A DNA stretch of 64,000 nucleotides from contig JARKIF010000031.1 in assembly GCA_029378245.1 (NCBI GenBank), positions 584,683 to 648,682 on the forward strand, in the 5' to 3' direction. Under the pieces are notes generated by a model. It saw only the letters and a list, made by a program, of their open reading frames with translations. It was not told the DNA's origin and made no database searches. Numbering within the stretch: position 1 is the stretch's first letter; every line of letters starts with the position of its first letter. Of the stretch, positions 11,671 to 20,990 are shown piece after piece. The DNA is from Roridomyces roridus. Its lineage: Eukaryota > Basidiomycota > Agaricomycetes > Agaricales > Mycenaceae. Made by a program: the position numbers and the translations under genes.

Positions 11671-12441
11671 ACCATCAAGTGACCGGTGATCGAGATGATT
11701 CAGATCAGCGTGGATCCTTGACACCGACGCTGTAAATCTCGGGCTGTGCAGCGGATCATGTCACCGTCGGAGGGAGTGAGCCTCCGAGCAAGGGGAAACA
11801 CACCTTATTCTACCTGCAGTTGTTCCTCATTCGCGTGAATGGCAGAGTTCCTCCGCCACCTAGTTTCTGTGCAATATAGGCGCATCAGACGATCTCTGAG
11901 GTGTCTCACGGTTCACCGATCATCCGCAGATGCTGTGCAATGCGCGGCGCACTGTCCCGAAGCTGGCTCTGGTTATTCATCCATTTCCATTCATCAGTCG
12001 GGAGAATCCCAAAGTCTCTGACTAAAATTACTCACGGGCGCGTGGAGAAAAATACAGAGAGACGTGGTTCGCTTTTGAGCGCCGAAATTCTAATTCAAAC
12101 ATCTCAGCATCGCAGCATATGACTCACGGTGATCAACGAGGCGGTTATATTTCGGTACAAGGCGCATCAACAAAACTGCAGTGTTGATCTCGGCAAACAG
12201 GAGGCTGAACACTCGCCAGAGACCCGAAGCTGTTCCCATGACGGAGCGAATTCGAACACAACAGCAACGCCTCTCACCAACTAAAATGTGAGCAAGGATG
12301 ACACGGATTGAGCAGTCTTCATTCTTCATTCCAATTCACGCTAGATCCAACAGCAGTCACGGAGTGGTATTACTATAAGTAAAACCCAAAATTGAACGAA
12401 GAAAGCAACGCCCCAGCTCAAGTCGCACCGGCAATTTGAAC
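11671..12441. other. Intergenic region between the two zinc-cluster genes
   Basis: About 770 bp with no recognised gene. A TATA-like CTATAAGTA at about 12373 could serve the downstream zinc-cluster gene. Confidence 0.45.
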
Positions 12442-12865
12442 ATGTCCTCTCCTTCTCCTGCACCCAATGCCCAGCAACCCAACCAAGGCGACACGGCCTT
12501 CGCTGTCCAGCGTCGTCGAACTATTGTGGCATGCTTGAACTGCCGCAGGCGTAAACTACGAGTACGTCTACTCCTCCTCCCTTTGGCACTCCCTCAATTT
12601 GGGAACCCATAATCAGTGCGTGACCACCGAACAACCCCCGCGCAGCGCATGCGAGCGCTGCACGCGCAAGAATATCCCATGCGAATATGTTTCGGTTACC
12701 GTGGCTTCGGAGCAAGAGATGGCGGGGACCAATCCATACTTCACTCATGATCAGTCTCACCACGCTCCTCCTCAGGGCCACGGCCATCCATCTTTTTTGT
12801 TGAACAAGTTCATTCTGGACATTTTAGGCCGCAGTTTACTCATACACGTCGGTAATTCGTTGTAA
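12442..12865 (+). CDS. Short Zn(II)2Cys6 DNA-binding protein (paralogue 2)
   Basis: Exon 1 (12442-12561) and exon 2 (12617-12865) encode about 122 residues. The cluster reads ACLNCRRRKLRC, then SACERCTRKNIPCEY, with all six zinc cysteines in place; the intron falls exactly before the third Cys, as in paralogue 1. An N-terminal extension (MSSPSPAPNAQQPNQ...) and a short His/Gly-rich tail surround it, with no effector domain visible. Such mini zinc-cluster proteins may act as dominant competitors or need a partner, but that is inference. The end may be altered by an unrecognised intron after about 12800. Confidence 0.7.
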
Positions 12866-12937
12866 TACACTTGATACATATGTGATTGTTGAAACCGATG
12901 AGATCAGTTGGACAGCCAAACAACTCGCAGTCTCATC

Positions 12938-14566
12938 TTACTCCCAAAACCACGCGCGGACGCCGCTCAATACCGCTATGCATTCCATCAGATTCGTTGC
13001 GGAGGGGTAAGAATGAACACCAATACTCACGCCCAGACACCACCCTTTCCGTTCCAAGTTGCCCGTCCAAATTCTTCTTCCACTGGTACCTCATCGCATA
13101 CGAGCTCAACTCGATCTTTCGTAAATTGGAATGCGCCGATACGAGCGCCGACCTGGCAGCGCGTGCAGCCGCGATGACCTCCTCGGCGGGAGTTCCAGAG
13201 TAGATGCGCCACGAGATGGACAGTGTAGAGAGCGTGGTTGGGAATGGCGTTGGAGGGATTGAGAGATCCATAAACAGCGTCTATACATTGAGTTTTCGAT
13301 GATTAATTGGAAGACAAAACACACCTGGTCGGTATACATCGCCGACATGTTTGGTACGTAGTTATTGTCCGGGTGGCCGAATAGGAGGTCGAGTTCGGCC
13401 AGGCTGATGAATGAGCTGAACAGCGAGCGGAACACGCCTGTTGGGAGGTAGTCCATCTGCAGCGCGAGTGAAGTGATGAGATGGGCGTGAGGCAAGACCG
13501 CGGTAGCATCCAGGAAGCGAGGGTGGGCACGGGCGACGATCTTGAGCTTTGTGGGGCGCGTTGTTGGGCCAAGAAGGTGGAGACCCTCTGGAGGACCCTG
13601 CCAGAAGAAAATCGTCAATTTCGGCGAGGACTACAACTGCGAACTGACCTGGTAGCTCTCGAGATCGGGTAATGCGATGGGCTGAAGATTGGGATGACGG
13701 ACAGGAGCGTGGATCGGCTCGACGGACAGGCAACGAACACCTGGGAATTTAGTGAGATATGCGAGCTCTTCCAGGCGCCGCACACTGATGGTAAGCGTGT
13801 GGACGTTGGGGAAAGTGAACGGCATCCTCGTCAGGAGCCTCATGGCATAATTCATGGAGGCACTCGGGTCGTCACCGAGCATTAGGTGGGAGAGAGTTTG
13901 GCGATTGAGCACTCGGAGCCACTGATGACGGTCCTCCGAGACAAGGGAATCGATTCCGAATTGGAATTTGGTGACCTTGATCAAGTTCAATGGAGCCGAG
14001 AGATTGCTAGTGAGGATCCTGCATCCAGCCACTTCCAGCTCTCTCAGGGGTCGGAGAGAGGCGAGCGCCGCGAGGTGCATTTCGTCAAATTCGACTCGGA
14101 GGAAGGATAGGGCTTGAACGTTTTTTAATCTGGGCAGCTGTTGAAAGAAGTTGTGGAGTATCATGCTGCCGTCTCGGCACGGGGTGTACTCGACATTGCC
14201 GGAGCGACGCCACGGGCTGACGGCGCACCTCTGGACAAGGGGAGCTATCTCATCCGATGCCCAGAATCGCAAACGGCGTAGCGCTCGCTTGATTTGCATC
14301 TCGTTCGGCAGCAAATAGTCAAATGCCAGGGATGAGCCCAGTGCGTACGGATGAAAGGCGAAGGTGGCGAAGAGGAAGGGCCAAACAATGCGATGGAATG
14401 TCCGCGAGACAGCATGCAGTGGAGCTAGGTCCTCCCGAGGTAGATAGAGGAAGATGTCGAGCCAGAGCTCGTCTGGGACACGCAGATCCAGCGGGGCCTT
14501 TGAAATGCCTGCGAACGCTCAGGTCAGTGAAAGAGGACATCCGACAGGAGTAGACTGGCCACTCAT
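12938..14566 (-). CDS. F-box / leucine-rich-repeat-like protein FB1
   Basis: First of five related F-box genes in the window. A tiny first exon (ATGAGTG, 14560-14566) precedes the F-box LRVPDELWLDIFLYLPREDLAPLHAVSRTF (read in two parts, about 14400-14500). A long LRR-like body follows (FRFLRF-type repeats ending in DLESYQ, GHPDNNYVP, SISWRIYSG) and the last exon ends in AWFWE at 12938. F-box proteins link substrates to the SCF ubiquitin ligase through Skp1; the LRR part would select substrates. The first donor reads GCCAGT where the paralogues have GTCAGT or GTCAAT, so correct splicing depends on a GC donor or a different start. Confidence 0.65.
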
Positions 14567-14808
14567 GGTAGGTGGGGTTGGCGTTCCGAAGCGAGGCTTG
14601 GATGGGCACTCGAAGGTTTTGAGATGACGGTCAGGAACAAGAAGCAACGAGATCACGAGATATTGATGGGAGTGGGATGATTCGATCAACTGCCGTCTCT
14701 AACTCACACGGCATGGGTTGACCCTACTTTCGGACAATGTCCCGTAAATCGATACATGGAGCCGATACGATACTGAATACACTGCTGGCATACTAATATC
14801 AACACAAG

Positions 14809-15933
14809 ATGCCAAATTCCGGCGTCTCCCAGTCCCAAAATGAAGAAACCCAGTCAGAAACTCGCCGATCCGGCACCGCGTCGTCTGAGGAGGACGTACC
14901 ATTCGGCTGGGAGCCTGACGCAGACAGCTTCCGCGGGCACGTCTTCGTCAGTGATGACAACAGCACCGTCGTCATCTCCGTCAAAGGCACTTCGGCCCCG
15001 TGGCTTTAATTGCTGGCGGCGAGGGCCCGACGAAGAAGAAGGACAAGCTGAACGATAACCTCCTCTTCTCATGCTGCTGCGCCCGCGTTGGCCCCACGTG
15101 GTCTACCGTCTGCGACTGCTATGCCGGCGGGGACAAGTGCGACCAGAAGTGCGTCGAGCGGGCGCTGATTGATGACGGGCTCTTCTATCCTGTGGGGACG
15201 AATCTTTACAACGACGTGGCTTACATGTATCCTGACGCTAATCTCTGGCTCACCGGTGAGCTCCACTCGCAATTCGCGGCGCGGACTGACATCGCACAGG
15301 TCATAGCCTAGGAGGCTCACTGGCCGCACTGCTTGGCGCCACCTTTGGAGCCCCCGTGGTCGCTTTCGAGACCCCCGGCGAGAAGATGGCGGCTACGCGC
15401 CTACACCTCCCCTCTCCCGTACGTCATCATGCCTTCTCCCTCTCGTGGCGTCTCTGACTACAATTTGTAGCAGTCTACGCACCACATTACCCACGTGTAT
15501 CATAATGGCGATGTACGTCTCTTTTCAAGCTTATGCTATTGCACGATTCATGACAACCGATGGGAACCTGCACCGGCGTAACTTCCACCTGTACAATCGG
15601 TGGCTTTGCTCTCGAATCTCAGTACGTCCTTTGCCTTCCATCTTGCACCGACCTGACCTTCCCCGCCTTACGCAGATGCCACCTCGGCCAACGAGTCCTC
15701 TTTGACACTGTCGGCAAACGAGGACGGTCCGTCGACTCGCGGCAGCATGGGATTCAGTTCATCGTCGAGAAGGTGCTTAATGAGGATTGGGATCCTGAGA
15801 ATGGGCGGGAGGTTCCCGAGGTGGATGTACAGGAGGATTGTATTGTGCGCATCCGTTCTTTGTCTTGGCTTTGAGCTGATTTCTACCATGTGTATAGGAC
15901 TGCTTCAATTGGCAGTATGGGGACTTTAAGTAG
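14809..15933 (+). pseudogene. 5'-truncated ATG15-like lipase (left arm)
   Basis: From 14894 the sequence matches the complete ATG15-like lipase at 46555-48074 but lacks its first exon, and with it the N-terminal hydrophobic segment. It begins exactly at the second-exon border and is joined in frame to an unrelated Ser/Glu-rich leader starting at ATG 14809. A 5-nt insertion at about 15004 then shifts the frame and stops translation after GTSAPWL. Downstream parts survive, including the nucleophile elbow GHSLGG split by an intron (about 15255 and 15300) and the [11 protein letters not shown] end at 15933. No intact product is expected. Confidence 0.8.
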
Positions 15934-16200
15934 ATGAAGCCGGTTTACGTAGACCCTTTTTACTTCTTATACACGGCTGTAATTCATTCTAATCGCTCAA
16001 ATACTTCTCATTCAGCTCGTTTACTTGCCCGTCTGAACAAACCCACCAGTGCCCGACCTCCTCGCCCATGGCTTCCACTGCAATCGCTACCATGCAGAAA
16101 AATAAAATAAAAATTGTATACGTTCTGAACGGGACGAGGAGTAACATCTTGTTTACTGTTCTATCTGGAGCAAGTTGAATGAAAAAAGCCGAAGGAACCT

Positions 16201-18453
16201 CTACACCACTCTAGCCACTCTCATCGGACTCCCTTTTTCCCCAGAAGGCATGAGTGGCATCAAAGTCAGCGCATGCTGAATCTGAACCCCATCGTCCTTC
16301 GGTAAGGCGAATGAAAATTTGCCGACAAGTTCGCAAAGTAGGACTTGCATTTCCAATACCCTTTGTAGGTGTGAGCGTGGTTTATAATAGGGCGTATGTG
16401 GTTCAACTTACGCAAATCGCCACCTGGACATGCGAATAAGTTCGATGCAAACTTCGTAAGTGGCATTCACGTACCCAAGGCAGGTGCGTGCCCCTGTGAG
16501 AAACGTCAATCTGAATTGACGATTCATTAGTGGTGTGGTTTCATGGTTGAAAAAAGGGTAGAGCATACAGATTGGCATATGGACCGAGACGAAGGGACTC
16601 TGCGCTATCTGACGGAGTTTGATCGATCCATCGCTGCGGCCTGAATTCTTGTGCATCCTCTCCCCAGACAGCTTCCAGTCTACACCAATGGAAATCAGAA
16701 CTCTTGCATGTGTGGTTGAATTTTATATCACCTTTGGTACGATCCGAGCGCTAAGATCACCAACTGGCCCTTTTTGATTGGAAGTGCCGTGATTTGTTCA
16801 CCAGATGTCGTCGTCAACGGGAACTTGAGAGGAAGAATAGTATCCTCGACTGCGACCCTTTCTGCCAGTGGTTCTGCGGGATACACCCGGAGAGTTTCCT
16901 GTGAATAAAGAGCTGGTAGGATTCAAATGAATTGTGAAATGGATAAGATGAACCTTGATGAATGCGTTCAAAAGCGGCAGGTTATCGTACCCAACCAGTT
17001 TGCCTTCAACAAGATTCGAGTGAATTTCAGAGCGCAACTCCTGTTGGAACACGGGATTCTTGGCTAGTTCGCGCAACGCCAATGTGAGGGTGTTTGCCTG
17101 CAAGTACGAAATGTGTGACCATGCACATCAGAGAAGAAACAGACAAGGGTACCGTTGTATCTTGGCCCGCGACGAGTAGGACCAATGTTTGTGCAAGAAT
17201 TTCGTTGTAGCTCAGGCCTCCCTTGCCAGACATTTGTTTGGCTGAACGATTTGTCATTGCGGATCGAAAAGCAGATGGCTGGGATCACGCACCGAGGATA
17301 CCGAACAGATCATCATTCATCTCCAACCCCTCCCTCTCCGACTGGAGTCTCTGATTCAGCGTCCGGGTACCAAGTTCCTGCGCCATTTTTTGGACGCTGC
17401 TGATCGTCGCGGCGATAGGCGCGGGTGTGAAGAGGTTGAAGAGATCCAGGGAAAAAGGAGGTAAATATTGCATCAACGATTCGACCAAGAACTGCGCCCG
17501 TCTGCGGGGTCCGAAGGTGGCACTGAAAGAACGGGAGATGTGGGAAAGAGATCAAAAGTAAGACGCAATACGGACAATAGATCGCTGAGAAAAGAAACCT
17601 GTTCGTCATCCAAGTCGGTGAAAGAGCAACCGAATACCGCTGGAGTTCATTAACAAAGGATACATATCCCAAGATTTGGAAGGGCCATACCTTCGGTGAT
17701 GGCGCTCAATGTCGCTTTGGCGAGAATGGGGGACATGTCAATTGTATCGGTGTTCGGCAGTAATGATTTCTCCAAGTCAGACGTCAGCTAAAATTCAATT
17801 CAAACGTTTCAAACATGCACAGAGAAATACAAAACTGCCCACCATGGTTGCCGTGTTGCCGAGCAGCGGGATAAGTTTGCGGACAGAACCAGAGGAGAAT
17901 GCGGGATTCAATGCAGTTCTCAGTCTTCGATGAGATTCACCTGGCAATGATGAGGGTAAACATTAATGAGAACGAGTTGGATACTCACCTGTGACTGTCA
18001 ACACGCTCAGCTTGCCAAATACCGTCTTTCTGATATGCCCAACATTCGGTGGCATAGCAAATGCTGAGCTGGTACAGATGTGTTGGACTGCATGAGGGTC
18101 AGAGACCATGAGCTGGTCAATCTGAGCTCGACTAGTCAGATATCATCTCGCTGCTCATAGATGAACGGGACCGACCCCCATGCATCCTTTGACTCGGTAA
18201 ACCGGGCCATATTTCTTCTGCCAGTCGAACTCGTGTTGACCCCAGACGTTGCAGACGGATATATCCAGCCCATTCCCTGGGAGAAGCGTGATATGAGGAG
18301 CTGGTCAACATCGAGGTGGTGACCCGCACCGAAGAGCCAGGAGGAGGAAGGCGGTCCAGGGATGAATCCAATGGGACTCCGTCTGCGGAGGAGGCGGAGA
18401 CACAAAAGAAAGGCAGCCCCGAGTAGGGTTGTCAAGGCGAATACCAGGCCCAT
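16201..18453 (-). CDS. Cytochrome P450 monooxygenase (left arm, intact)
   Basis: A multi-exon P450. The start at 18453 gives a membrane anchor (LVFALTTLLGAAFLLCLRLL) and proline hinge IPGPPSSS. A 61-nt intron then leads to DWQKKYGPVYRVKGCMG. The I-helix oxygen-binding motif is AGQDTT (about 17160), the ExxR motif is in ETLRVYP (about 16890), and the heme-binding cysteine lies in FLTGARTCLG followed after an intron by WRFA (about 16420-16500). The end is PLMPSGEKGSPMRVARVV at 16201. It should be an endoplasmic-reticulum enzyme using cytochrome P450 reductase; the substrate is unknown. The 3' part is identical by eye to the right-arm copy whereas the 5' part is diverged. Confidence 0.85.
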
Positions 18454-18504
18454 GGTGGGAAGGGAGGGAATCGTCGTGGACAGATGGGCCTTGGATGAGC
18501 GGCC

Positions 18505-18512
18505 TTAAATAG
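18505..18512 (-). promoter_or_regulatory. TATA-like box of the left-arm P450
   Basis: TATTTAAG on the minus strand, about 52 bp upstream of the ATG at 18453. The same word is conserved at the same spacing upstream of the right-arm copy. Confidence 0.5.
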
Positions 18513-18770
18513 GTGGGAGTTGTACAGACGCAATTGTCCACGCCACCCGTCTCGTCCGACCCTGAGAACCTGAAAGCACTGCCCTAGTAACTCTTTACCT
18601 AATCTCACCACCGCGTCAAGTCCGAGGCAATGGAAGTTGAATGAATAGGGGAGTTATTATTTGCCATTATAGTATGTGCAGATGAGATCTCGTTCTGTTC
18701 CCTCCACGAGTCCTGCGGGGCTTTCGTGAATACCATCGAGGTCGCCGCTGGAAGAAACACTAACCAGTTT

Positions 18771-19085
18771 CTAAACCTCGCTCGGATCGCTCTTCTGTCC
18801 TGTCCGACGGAGCCACCACTGTCGCACCCAGAAGTAATAGAACCATGTCTCGACGGTGCTGGCAATCCCGAGTATGACATAGAGCGTAATCCGCATGTTT
18901 CTTCCGATTCCGAATGTCTCCGCGATCTTGTGGTCGAGTCTCCGAAAATACGACTCGGGATGCGGGTTAGAGGTGGTTGTGGACAAGGATGAGGAGAGAG
19001 CAGGTCGAATGAAAGTGGGCCGTGCTCGCAAAGACGACCGAAGCATCGGAGCCAGCGGGAGACGAAGAGTTGTCGCAGGGCGCAT
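18771..19085 (-). CDS. Small single-pass, probably mitochondrial membrane protein (left copy)
   Basis: About 104 residues from MRPATTLRLPLAP; in-frame ATGs at 19130 and 19178 would extend it. The first 35 residues are rich in Arg, Ser and Leu without acidic residues, like a mitochondrial presequence. A conserved core, FRRLDHKIAETFGIGRNMR, leads into one hydrophobic segment (ITLYVILGIASTVETWFYYF) and a basic tail. The right-arm copy (38403-38714) differs in the presequence but hardly in the core, a pattern that suggests selection on the protein. Family not recognised. It is divergent from the BTB gene. Confidence 0.6.
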   Translation of the reverse strand: MRPATTLRLPLAPMLRSSLRARPTFIRPALSSSLSTTTSNPHPESYFRRLDHKIAETFGIGRNMRITLYVILGIASTVETWFYYFWVRQWWLRRTGQKSDPSEV

Positions 19086-19520
19086 GGCGAAGGTGGTGGT
19101 AAGAAGAAGAGACGTGTGATTCGTATCCATGGTCCGACTCTCCGAGTAAATGTATGTCCGGGAAGAATCGGAGAGCACCAGGGCAACATGAAACCTACGG
19201 TACAGAGTGCGTGCCCGAATGACAGGCCATACGGTAGCTGAAGTTCGCAGTGGAAACGGCCTTGGAAACGCCAGGAGTCAGGACTGAGGCCTGAGGGAGC
19301 GAGGGGGAAAGCTTGGGGAAGGCGGTCGGTAGGGCGGCAAGTCCGTCTGCGTCGGGCTCAACGAGTCGTCAGCTACCGATCAGAATGGCCCTTCGGTCGA
19401 ATGACGCCGCACTCGACAGGTGCGGGAGACTTCGGGGGGCCCGGGAAGAGGTGCAAATGGCCGAAAAAAGGAAATTGCACCCGAGCACTGCCACCACTCC
19501 GCAGGCTGTCCAAAACCGTC
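19086..19520. other. Divergent intergenic region (left arm)
   Basis: Shared promoter space between the small membrane protein gene (minus) and the BTB gene (plus). It contains one copy of a segment that is tandemly duplicated in the right arm at 37921-38218. Confidence 0.5.
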
Positions 19521-20443
19521 ATGTCTCGATATTGCGCACTCTGTAGGCTCAAATCCCTTTGTCCTCCTCTACTCCCATCATAAATGACCTCTAGTCAACC
19601 CGTCCGACGCCGACGTAGTCTTCCAGTCATGCGATGACATCCTCTTTGGCATCCATCGCGCCAATCTCGAGACCAACACTGAGGGCTTCCCTCCGGCAGA
19701 ATTCGCAAACACCGGCGAGATTATACCGCTCTCCGAGTCCTCTTCGACGCTCGAGCTGCTGTTCCAGTTCATCTACCCGCGCCGGCACCCGGGACTGGAT
19801 GATATTGCCTTTGAAGCTCTGGCTGCGCTTGCCGAGGCTGCGGAGAAGTATCAGGTCTTTTCTGCCATGAATATATGCAAAATCCGCATGAGGTACGTCT
19901 TTACGATTGGCCGATGAATAAACTGAGCCCGAATGCGGCGTAGAGATGTCCTTCCCAATCACGCGCCGGAGATCCTGGCGTATGCTTCTCGACACGACTA
20001 TCCACATCTCGTCTATGGGGCTGCACCATTCACGTTTGATGTCCCTCTTTCAGGAGTGGTAACAGCCCTGCCGGATAATTTGATCCTCCCTTGGGTGCGT
20101 CGCGACCGACACACAGATTATGTTCCAGATGCTCATGTCTATGACCCAACAGGTCAGATACATCGACGCTTGGAACACCGTCCTCAACGACGCCATCTCC
20201 GTCCGACAACGCTCCCACTATAACCATCAGCAAAGCACGCAATGCCGCACATGGAAAGCCGAGCGGCCCGCTATTGCGCAGCATTTTGGTCATTCATTGA
20301 ATTCTCTCCGGAGGCTCGACGTTGTATTTGCACCAAACCGCGAGATCAAGCTACCGATTTGCTGCGAGACCGCCAAGAATTCGTGGCGGAATGAGATTGA
20401 AGACGCGATGGCGCAAATTGCAGAGTTTAGGAGCTTTTTGTAA
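19521..20443 (+). CDS. BTB/POZ domain protein (left copy)
   Basis: A short first exon (MSRYCAL, from 19521) splices to NPSDADVVFQSCDDILFGIH, the start of a BTB/POZ fold. The BTB domain continues through LLFQFIYPRRHPGLDDIAFEALAALAEAAEKY. Two more introns separate RDVLPNHAPEILAYASRHDY and YIDAWNTVLNDAISVRQ, and the protein ends EFRSFL at 20443. BTB domains dimerise and often adapt substrates to Cullin-3 ligases; fungi have many such stand-alone proteins of unknown role. The frame is intact over four exons. A second intact copy lies in the right arm. Confidence 0.8.
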
Positions 20444-20990
20444 TACGTAGTCCGCGGGTTCAGAATGTCTGAATTTGCTAACTCAACGATCTGATCATTC
20501 AAAATACAGCTGAGAAGAAGTCACATAAGTAAAGTTTTTTGGCCGCCGCCGACGTCGCCCTGAAGACACGACCCAAATCCCTTTCCAAATCATCCATGAA
20601 AAACGCTGACCAAAAGTAAGCATTCCTATGCAAGCTCGAACATCAAGAAACGCCTGGTCGCCGCGAGGCTAGAGTATTCTTGAAGATACATACACTATTC
20701 CCAGATGATCGTCCGGCGCGAAACGTGTGTATGTGTTTGGCAGCTTGGCCACGGCGGCGCAATCTCCTTGGGAATCGGAAGGCTTCGGGACTCCACACGG
20801 AGTTTAGCCCCGGGTATAAATTGGAGGAGGAAGAACGAGTAGGTAGCGCAGGAACCCATCGCCGCGTCATTGATCCTCGCCGTATGTTGATACGAGCAGA
20901 CACCGCCGACATCAATGACAAGGGCGGAGGCGGACACGCGGCGATAAATTCAATCTCAGCGCTCACATGAAATCCCCATCAACCCTTTTA
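20444..20990. other. Region between BTB and FB2 3' ends
   Basis: Holds two overlapping opposite frames (20643-20966 minus and 20680-20970 plus), neither recognised. The part 20640-20818 is conserved in the right arm, where it is fused to a truncated F-box gene (36109-36281). Confidence 0.4.
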
